64,000 bases of DNA from Diaporthe sp. PMI_573 (taxonomy: Eukaryota; Ascomycota; Sordariomycetes; Diaporthales; Diaporthaceae), in the NCBI GenBank assembly GCA_021399435.1, contig JAJTUP010000037.1, positions 681,377 through 745,376 on the forward strand, given 5' to 3'. Of the stretch, positions 34,447-48,182 are shown piece after piece. The position numbers were made by a program, and so were the translations under genes. The stretch's first letter is position 1; each line of letters starts with the position of its first letter. Below the pieces are notes generated by a model, which saw only the letters and a program-made list of their open reading frames with translations, was not told the origin of the DNA and did no database searches.

Positions 34447-36835
34447 CTGGCAGTTTTCTACTTTTAGCCAATTCCTCCAAAAACACGTTTTCCTCCATAT
34501 CATACATATCCAATCACATACTTCATCACATACTTCAATCCACGTATCCCTCTACCTAAATAATCACCTCATTAATATCAACAAAGCGTTCCAAAGCCTT
34601 GTTTAGTAATGCCTTCATCATAGCATCCACGAGGTTATCATCGCCATTTATCCATCATACCTCATCGATTTCTTATCATTCGTATACCTAGTAAAGAGAC
34701 ATAATATCGATCATGAGTCTCTTCTCCTTAGTAGTTCCCAGCTTCACCAAACACTCATAGAGCAAGTAGGAATCCATATAGATCACTAGAGGTATCCAAT
34801 TAATACCTAATTAGTCAGTAATCAGCTTCAAAGTCAACAAAAGAACAATTCCCATGTTGAAGCCGTTAGTCATTCCATAGATCTTGGAAGTAAGAATACT
34901 TTGAGTAACTCTCTTACACTTTGTAGAAGACCAGTATATAACGTTTCCTCAAAGCTTGTACCATGACGTTATACTATCTACTTCCTTGCTAACAAGGACT
35001 ATCACGAAGCTAATTTAAGAGCTAAGATCTCAGTTATTAGCAAAAGAACTATTAACAAAGACTATCAGTTTAACAGTCTTCAAGTTAACTATAATATATT
35101 ACAATCCTCTTAACGGATTCTTTATTTACTACTCCAAGCATTTATTTAGCTTAGTATAATTATCTTCATCAGGTATTTAGGCTTAGGCAGCAACTAATAG
35201 ATTAAATAAAGCCTCAAGTTAACAAATCAAGGCAAGGTAAGCACTACAAGCACGTTACTCAAGATACTTCTAAGTAAAGTCATGTAACTTCGGATTAATC
35301 ATCATGATCTTCTCGCCTTAACCCTTCTATTGAAGGTAAATAGCCCCTTCCAGGGTCATCATTAGCTTATTGCTATTGAAGTCAAGCGTCTTCTTTAGTA
35401 ATAGCTTCTCCTTTAGCTTACATCATAGCTTTACCTCAACGATCTTCTCGTCCTTAAAAGCCGAGAACTTTAGTATATCCAACAGCAGAGTATTATCTAT
35501 CTATATACCCATAATGGCGAATTCATTCTTTCCACCAATAAATACTAGAAGACACAGATCAAACATCAAGGTTTACATCCATAGTTATTCACGGTAATGA
35601 CAATAATAAATAATCCACCAATAAACTCCAGCCTTGGCGATTCCATAAAGAGGCTTCACTACTCTCATGATCATACCAGCTAGATACCAGGCTTGCATTT
35701 TAAAAGGGAGCCGGGCTAGAATCTTATGAAATAGCTCTAACTTTGATTATAAATACACCTATATCACATCATGCAATTCAACGCTAGCGCCAATAGACTT
35801 GATTAGGCCAGGTACTATAGTAACAAAAAGTCGTTAACTAGCTTGTTAAATCATAAGCAACTATATAAGGATGTTCCTCTTATCCTTATTACTATACCCC
35901 TAAATAATTAAGCAGGACTTCTTATAGGGAACTTCAGTCTTCCCCTTTATCTCCCGTACCATTCAAGAGTTAAACAGCTAAAGGGTACCATAAACCTTTA
36001 AGTCGAATCATTCGAATCGAAAGACGCCTTAAGTAACAAGATCGTCAATCTCCTTAGCATCCAATACTTTAAACAGTTCACCAGCAGCCATGATTACACC
36101 ATCCTAACGAAGTTTTAATGATAGAGTGTAGTTATCCTTTTCCTTCTAAGTAAGGAAGGTCGTGGATGGCTTTGGCTTGTTCTTGGATCCAGGAGGTTAG
36201 CCTCTCTTTCATGGCAGGGCCAGGGTACTAGTATGGTCTAAAGTAGGTAACAGACCCGCTTTAGGCCAGCCGGTCTCTGGAACAGGTAATGAATCTATTC
36301 CAGGCCCGCTACCATCCAAAGTAGGTAACAGACTAGTGTCTAGTCTATCGCCCAACAAGAACTCAGGTATGAGATTCTCGTCATTCTAGAAGTATTCCCA
36401 AACAATAGTTAACCTAAACTTTATAGGTCTATTTAACAGATCAAGGGTTACGTCATACCTATTAACTACTATTAGCTTGTATAGACCCTACTAGCCATCC
36501 TTTTCTCACCACACGAGTATTTCTAACTATAGTAGTGTGTTCAGCACGCTGGTAGTATCTAGGCTGTTCCAGGTGCTGAGAGCTCTAGTAATCTGCTTTT
36601 CAGCATAGTACTTTCAGAGGTCTTGCATCGCCTTAGCAACTACCTCGGCACGCTTGAGTGTCGATGGTGTAAGCGGTGAATCTATGTTTACTCGTAAAAA
36701 AGCGCCGAAGACGAGCAGAGTAGGTACCAGCCTGTCCAGGCTAGCGGTATCATTCACGACTTTTATTACCATTTAAAGGATAACATCTTCTAAAAAGATT
36801 CCTCTCAATTCCATGTAAAGGATCTCAAACACTCG

Positions 36836-37048
36836 TCAAAGTAGTCCGTGATAGCATTCGATCTTGCCCACAGACCAGTAGGCTTCCGTTAGGACCTGTT
36901 TGCACGTGATCCCCATGATCTTTACCTCATTCCGGAATTCAGCTAAAGCAAAGTTGGTACCAGCATCGTGAGTAAGATAGTCAGGAGGACCCAAGTATAT
37001 ATCCATCCAGACCATTTGAAGGGCTTCCCAGGTATCTTTTACAAACAT
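36836..37048 (-). pseudogene. copia integrase fragment (inner element)
   Basis: Longest open stretch of the inner element's integrase. Catalytic-core sequence THDAGTNFALAEFRN and, further on, TEAYWSVGKIECYHG match fungal copia integrases. Open only over about 70 codons, without a functional gene round it. Confidence 0.7.
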
Positions 37049-40000
37049 TAATACCAGAAACTTTCCAGCTTAAAAAGACATTCCGGAGTCCACAACGTAT
37101 AGCACCAGCTTACTATTAAGGTACATAACGTCAACGATAATCTCATAGTTAAAGTCGTGGTCATCCCTCAGGTTAAACTTAAACCTTCTCAGGGCAGCAC
37201 CCTTCAGCTAGCAGTAGTAACAAAATTTACTAATAACCTCAAGTACAGCAAGGTCAGGGTCATAACCAGCATCCTTAAATAGACGATAAAGACGGTCAGC
37301 CGCTAGGTAACCAAATCATTAATAAAGTCGTCGAAGTTCGTTCTCTGTAAAAAACATACCTACCTCATGGCTTCCCAGAAAGAACCATAGATAACCCCAC
37401 TTCCAGGTCACTAGAATAGTTACATCCAGGCCCGAATTCCGTAACAACACCAATTCGTTAGTAGTATTACAGAAATAGACCCCCAGCTTATCCATGTCTT
37501 AGACACACATCAAGAATAGGGTTAGAGCCTCCACGATATGGAAGGTAATGAGCCCTATAGTCATCTTCACGGTCATCGTACCAATTAAGGTAAGACGGGA
37601 TCCCTTTCCAAACTTAACAACAGCCTCGCCAGCACAGCCAGCATCCATGATAACAGAGGGGTTCTCTCAATTCAAAGCCAAGTATTATTCATGACCAACA
37701 GTCGAGAATTGTGCAGCGCCAGTGTTAGGGATAATACCTTGAAATTTATTACGAGAATATCTTCCTTCTAGCATAAATTAACTTGCTAGGACAACAACAT
37801 CGTCAGTCTCATCAGCATCGTCAGGGCCGAGCAAGTATAGAAACAAAGCATCGGCAAGGAGCTATTAAGCTTCCTCGTAACCATTTAGGTCATCCTCGTA
37901 CTCATTACAAGCATCTTCCAAAGCAACGTCGAGTCCTTCAAAGTCGGCAAGAAAAGAAGTAAATTCGACATCAGACATCAAACACCCCTCGATTTTACAA
38001 ATCGAGAGATACTACTTGTATACCTTCCAACGTTCTTCAAAGATATAGTTTAAAGACCAGCATCCTTCTTTATTATACACAAAGTAGCGTTTTCGATAAT
38101 AGCCACGGCAGCAGTCATCACCTCGGCAGCAGCCATCACCACGACAGCGGTCATCACCACGGTAGTGGTCATCACCGCGGAAGCCGTCACAGCCGAATCG
38201 TGTTTAGAAGCCTAATCCACGACCTTGTTACCAATTATTCATATACCAATGATCAAGATAATATATCTCGTCATCTGTACTAACCTCATCTTCCTAAAGG
38301 AATCGTTGAGGTATTATACAGTTAATGCTCAGCTCAAGTAATGATCGTAGATCCTGAAAAAGACGTTCACATAGTACCCGCGGTGTGAAGAGTATGTGTT
38401 CAAATTCAGGTACTCCGGAGCAGGCGCGCAGCACTGTTATGCGAAGCATCTCGTCACCCTAGTACTCAGGGCCAAGTACTCGCTGGCATAGCTGCAATTT
38501 GTCAAGAAGTAGCGCCAGAACATCGCAAGGGCTCTTGTCGATGTTATCTTTGTCTCGGCAAAGGGTCTCAAACGTTACTGTTGTCCAATCGTTATAGTAC
38601 TGCTAGTAATTAGTATCAATATCAAAGTATTATTTAAGTCTTCCATAGGCTTCCGAGAATTCCACGCTCGGGCTAATATAGGTGATCCAGTACAGCTTGG
38701 CATAGTCAGTAAGAATCAAGGGAAGAATCGCATGGAATTATGGTAGAGTAATGTTACAAGACCAGGTAATAGAGAATATAATGCAGACCTTATCATCAAG
38801 AAGGTTATAGGCATCTCTGGTCTATTTCAGCCTTCGATCCCAGGCCTTAGAAAAGGACGTGATCTTGTCAGGCTCGAGATCAGCATACCCTTAGTATCTC
38901 GGAGGGAGTATACAGTACAGATCTTCCAGATCCAGGGGCACAAGGGATAATCTCAGGGTTCCAGCAGGGTACGGCACGCCAGGAAACGTCTAATCAGGCT
39001 GCTCATATCATCAGGTATTAACTCGCCAGTCTAGCAGCCGAGCAGCATCTTGCCATTCCTGTGGCCATGACGTTTCTTGTAACCATTACTAGTCCGACAA
39101 GAACTTCGCCAGTAGCTATTAGACTTATCATAAAGCCTGCACAGCATTCCACCATAACTCTGATATAGTACCAGTCACCTAACCTGGTTAAGATATAGGT
39201 CTTACTAGCTAAGGTGTACGACTTAGCAGTTGTGATGGTGGTTAAGGGACAACGCTCTCCTCTTTAGTCTTTATGACGACTTCATCATCATCAGCGATCT
39301 CCACCACGGAATCCAGCACGGGATCCTGCACAAGATCCAGCACAGGATCCGGAAGTCAAATCAAGCCATCATAAGTCTAAGCCTTAGTCTTTCTAGCTCT
39401 TATAGAGGCACCATAGAAGTATGACTAAGGATAGATAGCATATACCAGAAGCTCTTTAGTTAGCTAGGCAGGGCATTCCTCGTAGGTCAAGAAGGCATCA
39501 ATTTATAGTCCGATTTATCTTCCCCATAAACCAAGGTAGACACCTCGCTAACAAGCAAGGTTTCGGAGTTCTTTCTTCTAGCCAACAGTAGCCTTACCGA
39601 CCATCTCAGTAGTCCACTCTTCAAAGTAGGACTAGGCATCAAGTAGAAAGCCATCGTCAACATATTATATTTAACATATCTTTTCTATTACCTTAAAGAT
39701 ATATATAAAGGCCTATTTCTTATCAACCTTCTTAGCATCAACCAGTATCTCCATCAGCAGTAGATCAACCTTTTCCCAGTCAGCTTTTATAACCAAGTAG
39801 TACCAGCTTACGATACCATCTACCTTCATTTCCTCCTCAACAATCATTCCTCGGTATTCACTCACCGCTAGGCTCTCAGCAGGAAAGTTAGTAGTAACAA
39901 CCAGCATGTCCTCTTCCACCATTATAATCAAAAACTATTAATATAGTTACCGTAGAGGGTATCAGAACTCTTCTAGCTACGACTTCTGACCAGCACAAGT

Positions 40001-41188
40001 ACACTATTCACCCTCAGGTAATAGTCTTCAGCAAACGGAAGTATTATCACGCAGTCTTACGTATAGAGTTTTCCTCTTTTCTTGTTCTCATCGTTGAAAA
40101 ACAGTAAAAACGAAGGGGTAGGAGAGAAAACAAAACGCGTAGACGGCAGAGATGAAGCATAGAGACCACAAATAAAATACGTGCAGCAATAACCTTTACT
40201 ATTTGCACACGAGAAAGCAGACCAAAGGAAAGGCACAAGAGAGGGTGTAAAATCATCGTAGAGAAGGGTAGTTATAATGGTTTAGATATAGGTAACGATA
40301 ATAAGAGAGAGAGAGGGTAAGTAGTAATGAGAAAGGACAAGTAGTGGTTTAAAGGGTACAAATGGTAATAGTTTTAATCAAAAGTGATGAAAAAACAACG
40401 TAAAAGCACATTATAGTATACTCTTTAACATAGGAAAGTACTCTAAAGACTTGCCTGCAACTATTCGGCGATAGTTAAGTGTAGTAAACCATTTAGTAAT
40501 AGTTAATTTATAGGTAACCATTCACGATGTTCAAGTATAGGGTACCGATGGGTTGCTATACAAGTAGTGCGGGGCTTTGAAGGTAGTTGCCTTACAGGTA
40601 GTGTAGGGCTCTAAAGGGATGTACTGTTTACAAGACCAAGTAAATAGTTTGTATAGCGTTTAGATAATAACTATTTAAGTTTTCTTGACTAGCCCCCCTT
40701 GTGGTTATGGTTACTATACGTACCACGGCAACGTTTAGAAGGGTAGGGTAATCATTAAATAGTTAGTAGAGGGTTCTTTTAGCCTTAAAAAAGAGCATTT
40801 CTGAAGGCTTTTATCGATTTGCACGTTTGCTTAATAAGGTTCTTGGTGGTGTAAATGGGTAGTGTAGCCTCGAAACAGTGCTTTCGAGGGCTTTCATCAA
40901 TATGATCATCGTGGTAGGTATTCGTGATGATCTTGACGGTGTTTTCTTATATGATAGAGTATACTGATAGGTCCTAAATCCTTCCTTTACCAGGAGGAGT
41001 CGGGTTATCTAAGGGCTAATCATCACCAGTTAGTAGGGAGTACGTTAAATATTAGTATACTAGTCTAGTAATAATCGTAGCGTAGACGCTGTCCTGCTTA
41101 GTCGTATACTGAAGTATGGAATGTCAACAGCGAGGTCTACCTCTTCTAATACCTTTCTATCAGAGATTACCAAGTAATCACTGATCAG

Positions 41189-41518
41189 TGTTAGTTAGGC
41201 ATGTAAACAAGTAATTACTCGAAGGGGTTACCGAAGTGGCTACTTGATAGCTTCAATTCGGTGGGTCTGTCTTGTGTTGCTTCTGGCTAACCCCTTCGTA
41301 GGCGGCGAAGCGCCCAAGTAGGGTGCAGCCAGAAGGCTGACTAATCTAAGGTGTGCACGGGCCAGTAGTTGGTCCAAGCGTCCTTGCTGCCGAGTGGCTG
41401 CCTGGGATGACTAAGCAGCCATCCGCAGCCAGCCAGCCAGAAGTGGCCAGCTGCAGCGGTCCGCTTCGGACCGACACCTTCGGCTATCGCTATCGCTATT
41501 GCTATCACCCATTCCACA
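41189..41518 (-). repeat. Inner copia 5' LTR (330 bp)
   Basis: Near-identical partner of 34117-34446 with a few transitions. Confidence 0.88.
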
Positions 41519-44500
41519 ATACCAACATTTAATATACTCACTGTTAAGTGGTGACAATTAGCTCTTAGATCACTAATCTTTACCCTAATACTTGCTGGTT
41601 TGCCTATTAGATACAAAAGGAGAAGAAGAAGCCCAAAAGTATGCTTTATCGTACAAGAAAATACCGTTAAGATTATCATAAATACCTACCATAACGATTA
41701 CATTGATGAAAGCCCTTGAAAACATTCTTTTCGAGGCCATACTGCCTATTTATACCGCCAAAAACCTTACTAAGCAAATATGTAAATCGACAAAAGCCCT
41801 TAAAAGCACCTATTTTGAGGCCAAAAAACCCTTCTACTAACTATTTGGCCAATTGCCCTACTTCTTACAAACATTACCGTAATACGTATGGTAACTATAA
41901 CTGTAAGGGGGGCTAGCCAAGAAAATTTAAATAATTACCACCTAAATGCTATATAAGCCATTTACTTAGTCTTGCAAACGGCACATTCCTTTGGAGCCCT
42001 ACACTACCCGTACGGCAACCTATCGGTTACCTACACTTAACTATTGTAAACGGTTACCTATAAATCGACTATTGTTAAACGGTCTACTATACTTAACTAT
42101 CGCCAAATAGTTATAGGTAAGTCTTTAGAGTGCTTTCCTACATTAAAGAGCGTGCCGCAATATACTTTTACATTATTTTTCCGTTATTTTTAATTAAAAC
42201 TATTGCTATTTATATTCTTTAAGCTATTACTTGCCCTTTCCCATTACTACTTATACTCTTTCTCTCTTACTATCGTTATCTACGTTATCTATATTATTAC
42301 GACTACCCTTCTCTACAATAATTTTATATTCTTTTGCGACTTTTCTTTGGTCTACTTTCCTGTGTGTAAACAGTAAAGGTTGCTGCTATATATATCTTAT
42401 TTGCGGTCTCTTTATGCTTTGTCCCTACGGTCTATATGCTTTGTTTTCTCTCCTACCCCTTTATTTTTACTATTTTTTAATGTCGAGAATAAGAAAGAGG
42501 AAAACTCTATACAAAAGACTGCGTGATAATACTTCTGTTTGCCAAAGACCATTACTTATAGGTAAATAGTATACTTATGCCGGTTAGAAGTCGCAGCAAT
42601 AAGGGTTACAATATCTTCTATGGTAACTTTATCAATAGTTTTTGGTTATAATGGCGGAAGAGAGTATGCTGGTTGTTGCTATTAACTCTCCTCTTAAGAG
42701 CCCAGCAGTAAGTAAACACTAAGAAATGACTATTAAAGAGGAAATAAAGGCAGATAGTATTTTAAGCCGATACTACTTAGTTATAAAGGCCGACTGGGAA
42801 AAGGTTAACCTATTGCTAATAGAGATACCGGTCGATGCCAATAAGGTTGATAAGAAATAGGCCTCTATATATATCTTTAAGGTAATGGAGAGAATACATT
42901 AAATATGATATGTCGATAATAGCTTTCTGCTTAATGCCCAGTCCTATTTTAAAGACTGGACCCCCGAGATAGTCGGCAAAGCTACTCTCGGCTGGAAGAG
43001 GGAACTTTATAACCTTGCCTGTTAATAAGAAGTCTACCTTAGCCTATAGGGAAGGCAAATTAGACCATAAATTAATACATTTTTAGCCTATAATAAATGC
43101 CCCGTTTGGCCGATAAAAGAGTTTATGGTTTATACCATTTATCTTTAGTCACATTTCTACGGCGCCTCTATGAGAGCCAGGAAGGCTAAGGCTTAGACTT
43201 ACAATAGTTTGATTTAACTTCTAGATTTTGTAGAAGATCCCGTAGTAGAGATTGCCGATAATAATAAGGTTGTTATAAAGACCAAAGAGGAGAGCGTTGT
43301 TTCTTAACTACTACCATTACTACGGTATATATCTTAGCAAGTAAGAGCTATACCTTAACTAGGACAGGTAACTGGTATTATGTTAAAATTACAATAAAAT
43401 GCCGTGTAGGCTTTACGATAAGATTAATAGCTACCAGCAAAGTTTTTGTTAAACCAGCAATAGTTACAAGATATGGGATGGCCATAAGACTGGCAAAGCA
43501 ACATTTGGCAATATAAGCAACCCGATCAAATGTTTTCCAGTATCGTGTATCCTGCCGGACCTTTAGAATTAGACCTAGTAATGCCAGACCCAGAAGATCT
43601 GTACCGCATACTATCTTTGAGAAATTGGGGATATATGGATCTAGAACCCGATAAGGTTATCTTCTTCTCTAAGGCTTAGAATTGAAGGCCGAGGTAAACC
43701 GGAAATGTCTATAACCTTCTTGACGAGAAGCTTAACCGTTAATATACAAATAACCGGCAACAAGGCCGTAGATTAGGCTTTTAGATACGATATAGCCGCG
43801 GCAGTTGCCGGGGTAATAACTGCTGCTGTGGTTACTATTAAAAGCGCTGCAAGATAAAGAAGAAGCTAATATTAGAGAAGGTACTCGGCTTTAACAGAAA
43901 CAAGCTAACAATAGCCCCGGATGGCTCTATTAGCCTTTAGCAGAAGGGCCAAGGCAAGAAAATCATCATTATTGACCTAAAGTTACATAACTTTACTTAG
44001 AAGTATCTTAAGTAACGTGCTCGCGGTATATATCTGGCTTTAATTTGTCAACCAGAAGCTTCTTTTAATTTTTCTATAGTAGTATAAGTATAGAAGCCTA
44101 ACGAGAAAGACTGTACCAAGCTAAATAAATGCTTGGAATAGCAGATAAGGAATTCTTCTCGAGGCCTATAAAATGTCTCTATTAACTTAAAGACTGCCAG
44201 ATTAATAGTCTTTATAGACGCTTTGTTTGCTAACAACCGGGATCTTAGCTCTTAAATCGGCTTTATAATAGTTTTTGTTAATAAAGAGGCTAAAGGCATA
44301 GTATTATGGTACAAGCTGAGAGAAAACATTGTATACTGGTTCTCTATAAAGTGTAAGAGGGTTACTTAGAGCATTCTGGCTTCCAAGATCTATAAAATAG
44401 CTACCGGCTTTAATATAGAAATTGTGCTTTTGGCAACTCTAAAGCTGATTACAGACTAATTAGATATTCTGAGGATACCTCTGGTAATCTATACGGATTT

Positions 44501-44834
44501 CTACTTGCTCTACAAGTATCTAGTAAAGCTGGGAACCACTAAGGAGAAGAGGTTTATGATAGACATTATGTTCCTTTGTTAGGTATATAAGCGACGGGGA
44601 ATTGACAAGGTATGATAGATAAACGGCAACGACAACCCTATAGATATTATAACAAAGGCATTGTTAAATAAGGCTTTAGAACGCCTTATTAATATTAATG
44701 AGATTATTATTTAGGTAGAGGGCTATGTAGATAGGAGCATGTAACGAGGCATGTAATTGGATATATACGATATGGAGGAAAACACGATTTTTAGAGGAAT
44801 TAGAAGTACTGGCATAAAAGTAGAAAATAGTTAG

Positions 44835-45196
44835 TGTAGATTTAGTAGCATAGAATTTAGGGGTGTAGGGTCTATAGATCAATCTAGTACTAACCTTGCC
44901 GTGGGGCAGCAATAAGATAACGGTCGGTCTGTAGCAGACCAATACCAGCTGGCAGACCCTGGTTAATTGGTTGCCTGCTGGGTTGCCCCTAGCGGCTGCC
45001 CTGATTGGCCAAAGGGTCTGTGTACAGCAGATTAGTCAGCTAGATTAGTCAGCGCTTCTGGTCAACACTTAGGTAGGGGCTTCGGCACCCACCAAGGGTA
45101 GCCAGAAGCGATACACGACACTACCACCGAATTGAAGCTATTTACAGCTACTTTGGTACCCTTCGAGTAATTACTCGTTACCGTGCCCAACCAACA
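44835..45196 (+). repeat. Outer copia 3' LTR (362 bp)
   Basis: TGTAGATTTAG to CCCAACCAACA. GC-richer than its partner. Confidence 0.88.
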
Positions 45197-45201
45197 TTAA
45201 A

Positions 45202-45344
45202 CTTAGCCTAACTAAAACAGAAATAGTAGGGTCTATTTAAAGACCTAGCGGCTAGAAACCCTATTTTTTTAGTTTTAAATAATAATAAAAATAGTTTATA
45301 TATATATATTATAGCTATATAGAAGATAACTATTTAGCCTAACG
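45202..45344. other. AT-rich relic before the pogo element
   Basis: No recognised content. Probably part of the old sequence also seen at 33176-33617. Confidence 0.3.
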
Positions 45345-45346
45345 TA

Positions 45347-47653
45347 GTTTACCAGTCAGTGGGTCATACCAGTCAGTAGGACACTTTTGCTAACTTAACC
45401 AACTTTTGCCAACCCCAGCACCCACCAGGTACCAAAGGGTTAGTTAAAATTGGCACCAATTAGTGCCAACTGCTTTAAATTCCTTATTTTTAATTAATCT
45501 GGTTCATTTAAAGATATAGTAGTATTACAGTGCCAGTCTAAAAGTTTAAAGTTTTAGTAGGCGGCTTTATTTTTAATGTAGATCACGTCCCCATTTTTCG
45601 TGTCAATCTTACATTACTCTACCTACCTAAATATCTAATACGCTAGAAATCAATAACCACTATACCAATCTACCCAAAAAAATAAAAAGTCTAACTAATA
45701 CTTTAGGCAATTAAGAACTCTAAAAAAAATTAAAAGAAACCCTTAAGTATACGCCAAGCTGTATATATCTTTAATGTCTCTAGAAATACACTCTCTAGGA
45801 GGATAAACAACTAACATAACTACGATAAATTATATGTCAACTACTATAAACTTGACTAAATTAAAGAGTAAACACTTGTCTGATATATTATTAAGCAAGA
45901 TGTACAAAGATTTCTAATGCGACTTTCTGGTATAGAAAATATGACTAACCTCCTGCTGGCATCGTATAATAGCAAGCCGGTTGGCAAAAACTAGGCATAA
46001 TACTTTATAGATATACAACTAAGCTTGAAAACAAGATTCTCTCGGCCTTATAACTACCAGAGGGCCCTCTACAAAGATCCAGAGATTATTAGAAACTAGT
46101 TCTAGCTGCTCTATAATATAATGGCCAAATATAGAATTACAGATAACGACTTGTATAACTTTAACGAGACAGGCTTTATAATAAATATAATAACTATAGT
46201 AATAGTTATTATATATACTAATAGACAGAGAAAGGCCAAATCTATATAGCCTAGAAACTAAGAGTAGGCAATAGCTATTAAGTATATTAATGTAAAGAGC
46301 TGGTATATCTTGCTGTTTGTAATTATCTAAGGCGCCTGCTATTTTGCTAACTAGACTATAGAGTCTGGCTTTTTACCAAGCTAGATTATCAAGCCTACTC
46401 CTAATAGGTAAACAGATAATAAGACTAGTCTAGAATAGATTTAGCACTTTAACAAACGTACAATTAAGTAGACAAAGGGTAAGTACTAGATACTTGTCCT
46501 AAATAGACACAAGAGCTATATATTAGCGAAATTTAAGTAATACTATAATAATAACAATATTATCTCTATCAGCATACCCCTATATTTATCTTATCTGCTT
46601 TAGCCATTAGACGTTACATTATTTTCGCCATTAAAGTATATATATAGCAATAAAATTAATCTCTTTATCCGGGCATCTATTAACTATATTACTAAATCTA
46701 AGTTCTTTATTGTATTTAAGGTAGCCTACAATAAGGTCTTTACGGAAGAAAGCATAAAAGCTGGGTTTAGAGGGGCTAATATTTCTCTATAGGACCCAGA
46801 TTTTGTAATTTCCAAACTAGATGTCTACCTATAAACTCTAGTGTAATTTCTCCCTATATTACCAACAAAATAGGAATTATAAATACTATCTAATACTAAC
46901 CAGACTATTTAGCAGTCAAGTTTTATTAAGGGCAGAATATCTATATACCAGGGCAGCTTTTTTATACCAATTATCTAGGCAGTTAAGAAGTTTACAAAGG
47001 GCATATAAGTAATAGTATATTAGATTATTCTTTTAAATAATCGGGTCTATATTCTTGAAAAGGCTAATATTAGGCTTGCCAAGCGCCGGAGGGCTAAAAG
47101 AAGTCGGGTCTAGCTTAGAGGGGTACTTAATATTAAAGATTCCTAGGCGATAATTAAAGAAAAATAAAAGGAGAAGCGGCTAGCTAGTAAAATAGCTAGT
47201 AATAGCAAGGAGGTGGTTTACGGCAAACTAACAATATAGCAATTGCGGCAAGACTAGGCATAATGCAAAAACTTATAAGAAAGATGTAGAAGAGTCTAGT
47301 TATTTAGATTCCAAGTAAATAATAGCATATTTTCAAGCAGTCTACGGCAGACCGCCCAAATAGTTGGTCTGGCTAGTATAGATTAAGGTTAATCCTACAT
47401 AGCTAAAATGCTTTATTTTGGTGGAGAAGCTGATTTTTCTACTAAAAGTCGTCTACTTTAAACTAGTACTGTAGCAGCACTAACCTCTCTAAATTGACTA
47501 GATTAATTAAAAATAAGGAATTTAAAGCAGTTGGTACTAATTGGTGCTAATTTTAACTAACCCTTTGGCACCTAGTAGGTGCTAGGGTTGGTAAAAGTTA
47601 GTTAAGTTAGCAAAAGTATCCTACTAACTAGTATAACCTACTGACTGATAAAC
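45347..47653 (+). mobile_element. Pogo/Fot1-type DNA transposon, copy 2
   Basis: Terminal inverted repeats (GTTTACCAGTCAGTGGGT at the left, its inverse with a few transitions at the right) and TA on both sides (45345-45346, 47654-47655). Transposase relic at about 45660-47250 on the plus strand: a helix-turn-helix region, YNFNETGF (first catalytic Asp now Asn), NRHKSY and HLLQPLDV-like third motif. This is the DDE_1/CENP-B-like family. Many TAG and TAA stops. Confidence 0.85.
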
Positions 47654-47655
47654 TA

Positions 47656-48180
47656 TATTATAAATATAATAAGATTAATAAATTTATTATTAATAGATTT
47701 TTTTATATAGAGAAATATAAAGAAATGTTAATAATTTTTAATATTATTATAAATATTTAAAATAAATATTCTAAGTTTTTAGACTCTATTAATATTTAAC
47801 TCTATTATAATTAAAAAAAATAGAGCTTAAGAAATATATAAGAGGCTGATTAGAATTTTTATTATAGAAAGACAACATTAATTTACTATATATTCTTTAA
47901 TATTAAAAATTTATTAAAATAAATCTATTATTTAAAGATAACCCTTTTTTAGGTAAAGTTAATCTGCTTAAAAAGCCGCCGGTTATTAGATCTATATTAA
48001 TAATCTTAGACTTATCTCTCTATACTATTATTATAGAAGAAAAGTAGATATATTTAAAAAATTTACAAACTTTTATTAGTACTATAAAGAAAAGGGAGAT
48101 TATAAAAAAAATATTAAATTAAGATAATAAAGCAATATATAAAGTTATTTTAAATATTTTTTATTTTAAAATATATAACA
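47656..48180. other. AT-rich spacer between two pogo copies
   Basis: 525 bases, strongly degraded, no recognised gene. Confidence 0.35.
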
Positions 48181-48182
48181 TA

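Larger units (their letters stand above)
34117..41518 (-). mobile_element. Inner Ty1/copia element
   Basis: LTRs at 34117-34446 and 41189-41518, both 330 bases, with perfect TSD ATACC (34112-34116, 41519-41523), make a 7402-bp element on the minus strand inserted in the outer copia element. Integrase relic at 37048-36836 includes MVWMDIYLGPPDYLTHDAGT and NFALAEFRN. RNase H near 34900-34700 closely resembles the outer element's (VKLGTT, EKRLMIDIM). LTR 3' ends (CGAGTAATTACTCG .. CCCAACCAACA) are shared with the outer element while the 5' parts differ, so the two are related subfamilies. Moderately RIP-degraded. Confidence 0.9.
33623..45196 (+). mobile_element. Outer Ty1/copia element with a nested copia insertion
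   Basis: LTRs at 33623-33984 and 44835-45196, both 362 bases, with perfect TSD TTAAA (33618-33622, 45197-45201). The own internal sequence is 33985-34111 plus 41524-44834, about 3.4 kb, shorter than a full copia element, so part is deleted. Plus-strand RNase H is clear at about 44200-44740 (DAFFAN-like start, IGFIIVFVNKEAKGIV, VTQSILASKIYKIATGF, KLGTTKEKRFMIDIM). The stretch AAAAGTAGAAAA precedes the 3' LTR as a polypurine tract. RIP-degraded. Confidence 0.88.

Noticed and set aside
34281..34606. Open frames of 70-92 codons in and after the inner copia LTR
   Set aside because: They cross the LTR boundary and the GC-rich LTR. No homology to a protein and not on the element's coding strand.
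42231..42569. 112-codon plus-strand ORF
   Set aside because: Falls in the leader/gag region of the outer copia element, low-complexity hydrophobic, and its counterpart in the inner element is in a different frame context. No support as a gene.
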